Assembly: GCA_003134045.1 (NCBI GenBank)
Contig: PLAH01000161.1
Coordinates: forward strand, 21,464 to 85,463
Direction of reading: 5' to 3'
Source of the DNA: Gammaproteobacteria bacterium
GTDB lineage: Bacteria > Pseudomonadota > Gammaproteobacteria > Steroidobacterales > Steroidobacteraceae
Length of the DNA stretch: 64,000 nt
Under the pieces are notes generated by a model. It was not told the origin of the DNA and made no database searches. It was given only the letters and a program-made list of their open reading frames with translations. Each line of letters begins with the position of its first letter. Positions within the stretch are counted from its first letter, which is position 1. This document shows, in pieces, positions 28,457 through 37,203 of this stretch. The position numbers were made by a program, and so were the translations under genes.

Positions 28457-30139
28457 TCACGCTCCCAGCCGCGCGACATACCGACCAGTGACGTAGCCGG
28501 AAGTGTAACAGCGGCCCAAGGACATGCCGTAAACGGTGAGCGGATAATCCACACCTCCGTAGAAGCCGCCACCTAAATTCCCTACGATATATAAACCCTT
28601 GATAGGCGCACCGACCGCATTCAGCGCGTTGTGGTGCAAGTCCACCAACATGCCGGAGCAGATGGCCGAGACGCATACGTGGCGATGGATCCCGTAGAAG
28701 GGTGCCTTCTCGATGGGAATCAGCCGGTCGGCAGGCTTGCCGAAGTCCGCGTCGTTACCTGAGGCGACGAGCGTGTTGTAGCGCTTGACAGTGGCGACGA
28801 AGGCCACGGGGTCCACGGTGAGCTTTACCGCGAGTTCCGCGAGCGTCGCGGCCGCATAGGTATTGGTGAGCGAGGGGAATACGTCCACCTTCGGGCCAGG
28901 CTCCTCGGGCATGTAGTTCTTCAAGCCCTCGGGAGGGATGAGGTGGCCCGGCCAAGTGGCCGCCTGCGTCATATAATTAGCATCGAACACTTGAGCGTAG
29001 TGACCGGCGTCCTTGGCCTCGCGCAGGTAATTATTCATCTCTGACATTCCGACCGTCTCATTCACGAAGCGCTGTCCGGCGCGATTGACGTTGAGGAACG
29101 GCATGTCGCACATCGAGGGCGGCCCTGCATCAAAATCATGCACCATTTTCGTGTGGCCGATGGGCTCGATCACCCCGCCTGCCCAGTACGCCATGGCGAA
29201 ACCATCGCCCGTTCGGTCCAATTGCTTGCGGCCGAGATGTTTGATGTCCGGTAGGAAGTAATCGCACATCGCCTGATTGCTTTGATAGTCACCGCTCGCG
29301 AGGATGACGCCCTTCTTGGCGTAGAACTTTGTATAGCTACCATCCGCGTTTTGCGCAATGACGCCGGTGATCTCGCCAGCTGAGTTTTGCAGCAACTGCG
29401 TCGCAGGCGTTCGATAGAAAAACTGCACTCCGGCCTTCTTGGCCACCTTGGCGAGCGCGATGATGCCATCGCCGGTGTTGTAGGGCTTGGGCCCGAAGTA
29501 CGACGTGACGTAATTGAGGGTGTAGCCGTTGACCTTGTGAATGGCCCCTTGCTGCTCGTTGCCCTGATCGATGACCCGTGCACCGCCTTGTCGGGCGTGC
29601 TCGATGATCCAGCGCACGGCTTCACCGGAATTGAGCGCCCATTCTTCCAGCAGCGCTGGGTTGCTGCGGTTTTGATTATCGCGCATCACGAGCGCAATCA
29701 GGGCGGCAATGCCCGCCTTGTCGGTAGTCGCAAGGTCGATACCCGTGCCGGTGTTCCCCTGCGAGACCGGCATGGGGTGCTTCTGCACCACGGCAACCTT
29801 GGCGCCGCTCTGGGCTGCGGAGAGGGCTGCTGGGACGCCCGAGGCGCCAGCCCCCACCACCACGATATCGAAGCTCTTAGTGTCCTTGATGTCCCCATCG
29901 GGAATCACCTTCGGTGCGGGGAGGAAATCGAGGATGGCGCCGCCGTCGGAGCTCCTCGCAAAGTTGGTGCCGCCGGCGATGCCGGCGAGTCCCGCCGCCG
30001 CGCTCATGCCAGACAGACCGAGTGCCGCGACACCTCCGGCCGCTTGGGTGAAGAAGCTACGCCGTGAAAGACCGTGGGTGATAACGTGCTGAACATAGGG
30101 GTCCAGTTGCGCATCGGACCCTACTTGCCTTTTATCCAT
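28457..30139 (-). CDS. Tat-exported flavocytochrome-type FAD oxidoreductase (fumarate-reductase-like flavoprotein)
   Basis: Tat motif LSRRSFFTQAAGG; FAD motif DIVVVGAGASGVPAALSAAQSGAKVAVVQK; C-terminal GLYIVGNLGGGFYGGVDYPLTVYGMSLGRCYTSGYVTGRY. Confidence 0.88.
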   Translation of the reverse strand: MDKRQVGSDAQLDPYVQHVITHGLSRRSFFTQAAGGVAALGLSGMSAAAGLAGIAGGTNFARSSDGGAILDFLPAPKVIPDGDIKDTKSFDIVVVGAGASGVPAALSAAQSGAKVAVVQKHPMPVSQGNTGTGIDLATTDKAGIAALIALVMRDNQNRSNPALLEEWALNSGEAVRWIIEHARQGGARVIDQGNEQQGAIHKVNGYTLNYVTSYFGPKPYNTGDGIIALAKVAKKAGVQFFYRTPATQLLQNSAGEITGVIAQNADGSYTKFYAKKGVILASGDYQSNQAMCDYFLPDIKHLGRKQLDRTGDGFAMAYWAGGVIEPIGHTKMVHDFDAGPPSMCDMPFLNVNRAGQRFVNETVGMSEMNNYLREAKDAGHYAQVFDANYMTQAATWPGHLIPPEGLKNYMPEEPGPKVDVFPSLTNTYAAATLAELAVKLTVDPVAFVATVKRYNTLVASGNDADFGKPADRLIPIEKAPFYGIHRHVCVSAICSGMLVDLHHNALNAVGAPIKGLYIVGNLGGGFYGGVDYPLTVYGMSLGRCYTSGYVTGRYVARLGA

Positions 30140-30392
30140 CGCTCTATCCCTTACGTGAAGCTGCGTATGAGGGAACTTTACGCGAGTTACCTCGCGCAGC
30201 GTCCACCACGTGTCCGGCACTTGCAGCGCCCGACGGAGTGATTCTAGTAAGAATGCGGGGGTCTTATCCGTTCGTTGGCGCACAGACGCCATCTCGGTGC
30301 CTCGGCATATTCTTTGCGCGAATAGCCACCCTAATGGGCTCAATCCGCCAAGCACTGTACTTAACGGGATGTCGCCCTTTTTTTGAGGCCCT

Positions 30393-31388
30393 ATGGATCT
30401 TCCTATGCCGATGCCAAAAATGACCGGAGCACGACGCTGTACCCGCCCTATGTGGCTCGCTGACCCAGCGGCGAGTTGCCGCTTTATTGCGCCGTTGGTG
30501 GTGGCAGTCTTGTGCTTGAGCGCTCGACCAGCCATGGCCACTGAGAATGGGCTCACCGAGATGCCCATCGGTGTCGATACCGCGATGCCCGCCCTCGTGC
30601 CGGAACCGGGAGGGACGATACTGCTCAACTACATGGAATATTACTCGGCTCGGCGCACCAACGATGGTGCTGGAAACCCGGCCGTGCCAGATTTTCGCTT
30701 GGATGTCGAGGCGGAAGCGCCCAAGATCGTCCATACGTGGGCGCGCTTTAACGGTATTGATGTGAGCTCCGGGTTCGTGCAACCACTCGTCAATATCGAT
30801 ATTCAGATCATTCCGGGCGAGGTCACCGGGCACGAATTCAACCGCGGCGACACGGACTTGCTGCCGCTGATATTGCATACGGTCGTTGGCAATGGCTTGC
30901 ATTTGGAGACCGCAACGAATATCTGGCCTCGGGACGGCTTCTACAATGGTCATAACCCCGCGAGTGAGGGCCTTAATAGGTTCACGGTGGGGCAGCAGTT
31001 CGTGACCACCTGGCTGCCGGACAAAACGTGGGACTTGAGTACGTCGACGCTGCTCGAATTCGGCTCAAAGAATTCAACGACCAATTATCGTTCGGGCTCC
31101 TACTGCGATACGGATTTTCACATAGGCAATCGCGTGTTCGCGGCATCTCCCAAGTGGGAGCTTGGCCTGCAGGGCTACTATATGAAGCAATTTCAGAACG
31201 ATCGGCAGAACGGCGTACTTGCCGATGGTGATGGTCATAAGGGTCGCGCCTTCGCCTTCGGCCCACAAATCTCCTATGACGCCTGGGAACACGGCGCCAT
31301 TGTGGTCAAGTTTCAGCATGAAGTACTTGTCGAGAATCGCCCCACGGGCGATAAACTCTGGGTGCAGTTCGCCCTTCCCCTTCAGTGA
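30393..31388 (+). CDS. Outer-membrane channel of the SphA / phenol MetA-like family
   Basis: Signal-like N-terminus then ENGLTEMPIGVDTAMPALVPEPGGTILLNYMEYYSA...LPDKTWDLSTSTLLEFGSKN...VWVQF-type C-terminus. Confidence 0.78.
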   Translation: MDLPMPMPKMTGARRCTRPMWLADPAASCRFIAPLVVAVLCLSARPAMATENGLTEMPIGVDTAMPALVPEPGGTILLNYMEYYSARRTNDGAGNPAVPDFRLDVEAEAPKIVHTWARFNGIDVSSGFVQPLVNIDIQIIPGEVTGHEFNRGDTDLLPLILHTVVGNGLHLETATNIWPRDGFYNGHNPASEGLNRFTVGQQFVTTWLPDKTWDLSTSTLLEFGSKNSTTNYRSGSYCDTDFHIGNRVFAASPKWELGLQGYYMKQFQNDRQNGVLADGDGHKGRAFAFGPQISYDAWEHGAIVVKFQHEVLVENRPTGDKLWVQFALPLQ

Positions 31389-31505
31389 AAAACTATCAAC
31401 ACGGTCTACGCCACCAATGACACCTTCGAATCAAGCCCCTCGCGCGTTAACCCGCTAGGCGTGTCCAAATGACAAATTCCAAGCGCAACGTGAGCTGGTC
31501 TGGGA

Positions 31506-31875
31506 TTCGAGCAAATGATAAATCAAACACTTCCGTGAGAGAAAGGCCGCAGATCCCGTTGCCGAGGCTTAAGCGCAGTGCCACGATCACGGGTGCTTCG
31601 TGTGGCGACTTCGCTCGAGGCACTGCCGGTGCGGGCACCGTGCGCTCGGCCCGCACCACGACCGGAACCAAGCAATCCGACTCCACGGTCTTTGCGGAAA
31701 CCCTCGGATCACGGAGCTTGCGCTTCCAGAGCGTAAAGTACTTAGGATCGAGGTCCCGCGCCCGACAGTACTCCACCTGGCTCTGCCCGGAATCCCGCTG
31801 CGCCTTCACATGCGCGGCCCACCACGCCCGAATATCCGCCCGCCGCCTCGACGGCGACAACCGCGTCCCGCTCAT
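31506..31875 (-). pseudogene. tnpA: IS66-family TnpA, C-terminally altered
   Basis: RADIRAWWAAHVKAQRDSGQSQVEYCRARDLDPKYFTLWKRKLRD; C-terminus replaced at the 27-bp repeat. Confidence 0.75.
31522..31548 (+). repeat. 27-bp direct repeat, right copy
   Basis: ATCAAACACTTCCGTGAGAGAAAGGCC, 26/27 match to 27767-27793. Confidence 0.85.
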
Positions 31876-32091
31876 CCGTCACCTCCCGGTCTGTTACCTG
31901 GGGTGAACTGTGGCCGATCAGGCCGCAGCGGGAAATACGCGGATTACCGGACGCATACTATCGTGACAGCGTTTTGGGCGCTCGGCTATGGTTCTCGTGA
32001 CGAGAAGGCTGCCGATCTTCGAATGTCCGCTTTTCGGCATGTACGTCGGTGTGGGACCGCAGTTGGCCGCCAGTTGCCTTATGACCAGCAC

Positions 32092-32330
32092 TCATCGTCG
32101 CTCAATTATGGCGTGAACTTCTACCGGACCGATCTCCTTTCTGAGTTCCTCAGGAGCGAAGGTTGTCAAATCCCGTTCGAGCACATGCTCCACATCGGGA
32201 AGGTTTGAGCGGAATGTGGCGATAGCGTGTGCATCGCGATCGACAGCTGCGACGCATTTCAATCCCGCGCGCTCCAAGCCGAGACTAAAGCCACCACAGC
32301 CGCAAAATAGGTCCACATAGTTGAGAGTCG
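32092..32330 (-). pseudogene. C5-cytosine DNA methyltransferase, N-terminal fragment
   Basis: LNYVDLFCGCGGFSLGLERAGLKCVAAVDRDAHAIATFRSNLP (motif I); remaining motifs absent. Confidence 0.8.
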
Positions 32331-32349
32331 CGCCTCGGCCGGCGGCCCC

Positions 32350-32428
32350 CAATGGGGGATCGTGCCAGCGAAATCGCGATGGAGGAATTGGCGAAGCAGG
32401 CGCAGGAATTGGAGATGGGCTATCAGTG
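32350..32428 (+). pseudogene. C-terminal remnant of a PIN-partner antitoxin
   Basis: SEIAMEELAKQAQELEMGYQ*, overlapping the GTG start of the PIN gene. Confidence 0.5.
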
Positions 32429-32887
32429 AGACACTCATCGTTCACTGCTGTGTACGATGCATGCGTGCTCTACCCGGCAGCGCTACGCGACTTCCTCATC
32501 CGACTCGGGCTATCGGGACGGTTCCGCGCCCGTTGAAGCACGCAGATTCACGACGAATGGAAGCGCAACTTGCTGTTGAACCGGCCTGATCTGACGGCGA
32601 AGCAGCTAAACCGTACGTCCGCTCTGATGGATCGGGCCATTCCGGATGCTCTCGTTACGGGGCACGAAGAATTGATCGCCGGCCTGACACTCCCGGACGT
32701 TGATGATCGACATGTCCTTGCAGCAGCTATTCGGTGCAACGCCAGCGTCATCGTAACGTTCAATGAAAAGGACTTCCCAGCTGCGGTTCTATCGCACTAC
32801 GCAATAGAGACGCAACACCCGGACGTTTTCGCAGACAACCTTTTCGATTTGGATCATGCGGCCGTTATCGCCGCAGCTCAGCGGTAA
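32426..32887 (+). pseudogene. PIN-domain toxin with an in-frame TGA
   Basis: AVYDACVLYPAALRDFLIRLGLSGRFRAR* (TGA 32534-32536) then same frame STQIHDEWKRNLLLNRPDLTAKQL...DVDDRHVLAAAIRCNASVIVTFNEKDFP. Confidence 0.82.
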
Positions 32888-33413
32888 CGTCAACAGCTCA
32901 AACACCCTCCTGTGGGAGTGGATGAGTTCCTTGAAACGTTACTTCGACAAGGACTCGTCCAGACATCGAAATCTCTTGCCACTTATCGGGCGATCCTCTG
33001 AGAAGGCGTGACCGACGTTCGCTGGGGGCCTTCCGCGGGAGCAGCGCCAAATTGGCGAGTGCCATTTGGCGGCCGCAACAAGGCTCAGCGCAGGCCAGCG
33101 CGGCCTAGCGGCCTAGAGCGTACCAGGGAGACTCTGAGATAGATGGACTAGGATTTTCTTTCGATTCTGTTTTTATTTTTTTGAGAATTTGAGTTGCCAC
33201 CAAAGCGTCACCGGTAATAATGACCAGCAATTCGTAAGGCATGTCCGCTCTAGGACGACTTGCTACGCTGGAGCCGTCTCGGACTAAGATGATATCGCGA
33301 TCTCGACGGTACGCAAGTTTTTCGCATGCGTCCCTGCCTTATCACTGCAGCGATCCTTTGGTTGCCCGCAAACTCGGACTCTACGTCATACACGGGTCCC
33401 CGATCGAGACCGG

Positions 33414-33665
33414 TCATGGTAGCTGATCCTCTGGCTTGGGCTTCTCTCCACGCTTCCGTTTCATAATTTTGTCGAATGCAGCGTAATTCGCCCGCTCGCG
33501 TCTCTCGAGGAAAAACGTGGCCGTGTTCATGGCAGCAAGCTTCTCGGCGACCGCGGTTGCGACGAACTGATTGAAGCTCGTGCCATCTGCCTTGGCACGC
33601 CGCACTACTTCGGCTTTCACCGACGTGGGCAAGCGGAGGGGATATGTGCTTTGGGGCTTGCTCAT
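33414..33665 (-). CDS. CopG/Arc-like antitoxin
   Basis: MSKPQSTYPLRLPTSVKAEVVRRAKADGTSFNQFVATAVAEKLAAM; downstream of and overlapping the PIN gene. Confidence 0.75.
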   Translation of the reverse strand: MSKPQSTYPLRLPTSVKAEVVRRAKADGTSFNQFVATAVAEKLAAMNTATFFLERRERANYAAFDKIMKRKRGEKPKPEDQLP

Positions 33666-34084
33666 GATTTGATTCTCCGTAACGCATCGATTGGAGCTAA
33701 AACCTCGACGCTGAATCGCGTGGGTATGTCGCCGAAGTCCTTTCGATTGAAAGTCACAATGGCTTGGGCTCGGCCATTGACCGCCGCCTCGAGCACTAGC
33801 TCATCGCCGGGATCGCGCAACTGGGGACGCCACAGGAAATGTGTCTCGACGGGTTCAGCCAGAGCGATTACTGCGTCGATAAAGACGCCGACCTGGGCTT
33901 GGCTGAGCCCGGCGGCAACACCATGTTCCGCGCGGCGACAGGTTGCCTCGTATTCCAAAGCCAGTGCAACATTTGCCAGCATGGAGATTTCGCCTCGACG
34001 TACGGCCATCAATATGGCTGCCGAAGCACCCGTGGGACTGCGCATGGCCGCGATGACGACGTCCGTATCTAGAACAACTCTCAC
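33662..34084 (-). CDS. PIN-domain toxin (COG1569-like)
   Basis: VRVVLDTDVVIAAMRSPTGASAAIL...ALALEYEATCRR...LRDPGDELVLEAAVNGRAQAIVTFNRKDF. Confidence 0.88.
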   Translation of the reverse strand: MRVVLDTDVVIAAMRSPTGASAAILMAVRRGEISMLANVALALEYEATCRRAEHGVAAGLSQAQVGVFIDAVIALAEPVETHFLWRPQLRDPGDELVLEAAVNGRAQAIVTFNRKDFGDIPTRFSVEVLAPIDALRRIKS

Positions 34085-34091
34085 ATTGCGA

Positions 34092-34106
34092 GTAATATCA
34101 TATTAC
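34092..34106. promoter_or_regulatory. Perfect 7-1-7 palindrome GTAATAT-C-ATATTAC upstream of the PIN/CopG operon
   Basis: 8 bp upstream of start 34084. Confidence 0.65.
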
Positions 34107-34321
34107 CGGTGATGTGTCTATCGGCGCCCGGAGATATTGTCTTAGGGCCGCCCTGACGGTGTGTGTATTTTCCGGGCCGCAGCAAAAGAATTTTCAGACG
34201 TCGCCTGGAGAATGTTTGGATAGCCAGGGGCGGTCTCGACGGTCCATACGTACAGCAGTTGTTCCTTCATCGTGCGCTTTGCCGTTTTCGTGCGGACCAT
34301 CCTACCGCCTGGGCAACCTGG

Positions 34322-34520
34322 TCATCCTATGGCCACCGTATGCCGACAGCGGGGAAACTGGGAGCAGCCCCAAAAACGATCGCCCGCCTGGCTACCCTTC
34401 TTGGCCGTACGAAGCATCATCGAGCTTCGGCACTTGCCGCAGGTCGGAGGCTCGGCGGTTGCAACTCCGGCCTGTTCAAGCTTTGGCACCGAGACCTGCA
34501 CATCCCGGACTGTACGTGTG
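34322..34520 (-). pseudogene. C-terminal topoisomerase-type zinc-ribbon fragment
   Basis: EPPTCGKCRSSMMLRTAKKGSQAGDRFWGCSQFPRCRHT. Confidence 0.5.
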
Positions 34521-34622
34521 AATCTCGGGGCAATGCGGGGATACGTGAGGCCATGAGACCGCCGCCCCCTCAGCGTCGCTTCCCAAGACTTTCCCATCGG
34601 ATCAATGTCTTGACCCCAATCT
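34512..34622. repeat. Element-end repeat left of copy g, shared with 24050-24165
   Basis: See feature 24006-24190. Confidence 0.8.
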
Positions 34623-34656
34623 TGTAGCCCTGCGTGGCCTGGCGTTGCCTTAAGAG

Positions 34657-34800
34657 TGGAGCGGGCGATGGGAATCGAGCCCACACGGGCAGCGACTCCG
34701 AAGCTAGAAAACAAGCGGTTTTGTGCGATGGCGGATGCCAAGTGTGATTGGCGTGTGGATTTTCGCGGTATGTAGGGCTATCTAGGGCTACCTAGGGATA
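34657..34800 (-). repeat. tRNA-Gly 3'-end repeat with att-like tail (copy g)
   Basis: TGGAGCGGGCGATGGGAATCGAGCCCAC; GTGTGA at 34742 and GTGTGG at 34753. Confidence 0.85.
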
Positions 34801-34833
34801 CATCGGCCGCAGAACATCGGCCGAAACGTACGG

Positions 34834-35215
34834 TTAGGCCTCGGCGATCGCCGCAATGGAAACCTTTAGACCAGGGATGCGGGCAGGTAGCTTGGCACCC
34901 TGACGAGCTGGCGGATTAGAGGGGAACCATTTGAGCCACTCTTCATTCATGCCGGCGAAGTCGTCCTCATCCGCGAGCACGATGGTGACGCTGACGATTT
35001 TGTCTAATGAGCTGCCGGCTTCCTCAAGGATGGCTTGTATATTCGTTAGGCATTGCGCAGTTTGTTCTTGAACGGTCGTGCCCTTTAAGGCGCCTGTGGT
35101 TGAATCAGTCGGGGCCGTACCCGAAACAAACACCAGCCCGGCAGCTTTGACCGCTTGGCTGTACGTCGGTGGCGGCCTAGCCGCCTTTGGCGAGAACACA
35201 ATTTGACGTGCCATT
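34834..35215 (-). CDS. RidA-family protein
   Basis: YSQAVKAAGLVFVSGTAPTDSTTGALKGTTVQEQTAQCLTNIQAILEEAGSSLDKIVSVTIVLADEDDFAGMNEEW. Confidence 0.9.
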
Positions 35216-35450
35216 TTGCTTCCTTTCAGTGCGTATAGGGCAGCACTATTTTCTACGGTTAGACCGTGCGCGCGTAGCAACCGGCGGCGATCTTGATCAG
35301 CCCTGACGCGCGCGTGACGCCACACCAAGCATAATTACGCCCATAGGCACGTTGCAAGTGTACCCCTCCAAATTCGCAACCACTCAAAAGAAGATCCCGA
35401 CTCGGCGGCGAAGGGATCGACCACACACCTGACTCCGTTCACTGGGTATC

Positions 35451-36422
35451 TCAACGTACGTGATCGCGAACCGATCGGCGCCGGCGCCACGCTGCTGGCG
35501 GCAAGCCGTACTCGCGCCGAAACGCACGGCTGTACGCCGTATCGGTTTGGTAGCCTACATCCTCGGCAATCCGCGCCAGCGGCGCGTTGCTGCGGCACAG
35601 TAGATTGGCGGCGAGTAACATGCGCCACTGCATCAGGTACTGCATTGGCGAAGTGCCTACCAAGTGCTGGAATCGTTCTGCGAGAACTGACCTCGAGGTG
35701 CCTGCGTCGTGCGCCAACTCCTCCAATGTCCAGGCATGAGCCGGTCGCGCATGCAGCGCGTTCAATGCCGGACCGACGATGCGATCGCCTACCCCGGCCA
35801 GCCATCCGGTTCTACCTTCACCTTGCTCGTTCATGTACAAGCGCAGCACCTCGATGAACAGCACCTCGGCCAGCTTCGCCAGGACACCGGCACCGCCGGG
35901 CCGAGGTGATCGAGCTTCGGCCAGTGCGTAGCGAACCGAGGCTTCGAGCCAGATACCGGCATTCGATCCCCGCACATTGACTCGCACCAGTGCGGGCAAC
36001 CCAGCTAGCAGCATTCTCGCGAGCCGAGCGTCACAAGCTAGGTAGCCACAGACGAGGCGTGTCGTCGGCCCACCGCCACCGTAGACGAGCTGACGCGGTC
36101 TTCGCGGCAGCACTTGATCCAGGCGTGCACCGGCTGCTGGGGCAAGTCCAGGTTGAGAGGTCATGCGATGCGCGTGACCTTTGGGGAAAATGACAGCGTC
36201 ACCCGCGGTTAGACGTACCGGCGTGTCGTCGCCGATCTCGACGTAGCATTCCCCTTCGGTGATTAGGTGGAATATCACCACACGCTCGGCGCCGGGCTCG
36301 AGCAATGGCGCGGCCGAGTCAGCGCTGGGGGACTGATAGCACCAGGGCGCGGTAAATCGGGCATTGATGAAGATGGCACCTACCAGGTGCACGACTCGCA
36401 GAGTTTCTGAGAGCGCATCCAT
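35451..36422 (-). CDS. AraC-family regulator with N-terminal cupin
   Basis: Cupin-like N-terminus; HTH AWTLEELAHDAGTSRSVLAERFQHLVGTSPMQYLMQWRMLLA...DTAYSRAFRREYGLPPAAW. Confidence 0.9.
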   Translation of the reverse strand: MDALSETLRVVHLVGAIFINARFTAPWCYQSPSADSAAPLLEPGAERVVIFHLITEGECYVEIGDDTPVRLTAGDAVIFPKGHAHRMTSQPGLAPAAGARLDQVLPRRPRQLVYGGGGPTTRLVCGYLACDARLARMLLAGLPALVRVNVRGSNAGIWLEASVRYALAEARSPRPGGAGVLAKLAEVLFIEVLRLYMNEQGEGRTGWLAGVGDRIVGPALNALHARPAHAWTLEELAHDAGTSRSVLAERFQHLVGTSPMQYLMQWRMLLAANLLCRSNAPLARIAEDVGYQTDTAYSRAFRREYGLPPAAWRRRRSVRDHVR

Positions 36423-36950
36423 TACCCGCCATCCACTTCGATGCACAAAGTCATGGGAACTGCGTCCCGCGCCGCCGCGGACACAGGCGAACAACGATTG
36501 CTTTCTTCGATCAGGATGCACAATCGCTCCGGCGAGACACCAGGTGCGGCGATGCGGACGAGCAACTGGATGTCGCGGGGCCCGGCGCTTACTGGTTCAC
36601 CGGAAGCCTCCGACATGCCGAATATTCCACGTGCGTCCGAGCGGCTGTTGGCTAACACTTCCAGCATTGCCAGTTCGAACCCCGCGGCAGCCGCGCCCAT
36701 TGCGATTCGGGTGGCAAGACAAGATGCAAGCCCTGCACGGAATAGCCATCCCGGCGTGACCTGCTCACCGCTGCCCCCGAGTTCGGTGGGCATGTCGGTC
36801 AACAGCTGTGTGCCGTTGGTGTGGGTCGTCACGACTCGCGTGCCACTCTCTACCGAGCAGCGGCCGGTGCGTCGTCGTGTAGGCCCACCTCAGGGCGACG
36901 CTTCAAAACCGACTCGACGCGTTGCATCGCTGCTGCGATCTCTTGTGATG
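36422..36950 (-). pseudogene. OsmC-family protein with an N-terminal frameshift
   Basis: C-part HTNGTQLLTDMPTELGGSGEQVTPGWLFRAGLASC; upstream frame MASQEIAAAMQRVESVLKRRPEVGLHDDAPAAAR then a shift near 36850. Confidence 0.7.
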
Positions 36951-37203
36951 CCATGGCTGCCATTCATTGCTGACTTGACGCTGCTGATTGTGGCCGGATC
37001 GGTGCGTAATGGCTAGCGGTGCGAAGGTCTGAAGCTCGCCGGCAGGACGAATGAACAGAAATTGCGGACGATTGGTTAGGTGTGAGCCAAGTCGATTGCC
37101 GAGCCCGGACGAACGGATAGGAAGGGGCGACACACAGATAGGACTCCGCAGCGCCTATGCGCAATAGTTCCGCACTCGATTGGTTATTTGGACGCACAAA
37201 GTA

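Noticed and set aside
34322-34741. 139-aa ORF containing RLFSSFGVAARVGSIPIARS
   Set aside because: The N-terminal half is translation through the tRNA-like repeat (GSIPIARS is read from GGTTCGATTCCCATCGCCCGCTC). Only the C-terminal zinc-ribbon part is kept, as a fragment.
13124-34800. The tRNA-Gly-like repeats as functional tRNA genes
   Set aside because: They keep only the T-arm and 3' acceptor half; no D-arm or anticodon stem matching tRNA-Gly is present. Only 42066-42139 folds as a complete tRNA.
13124-34800. The evenly oriented repeats as a CRISPR array
   Set aside because: Spacing is 1-10 kb with genes between the repeats, and no cas genes are present.
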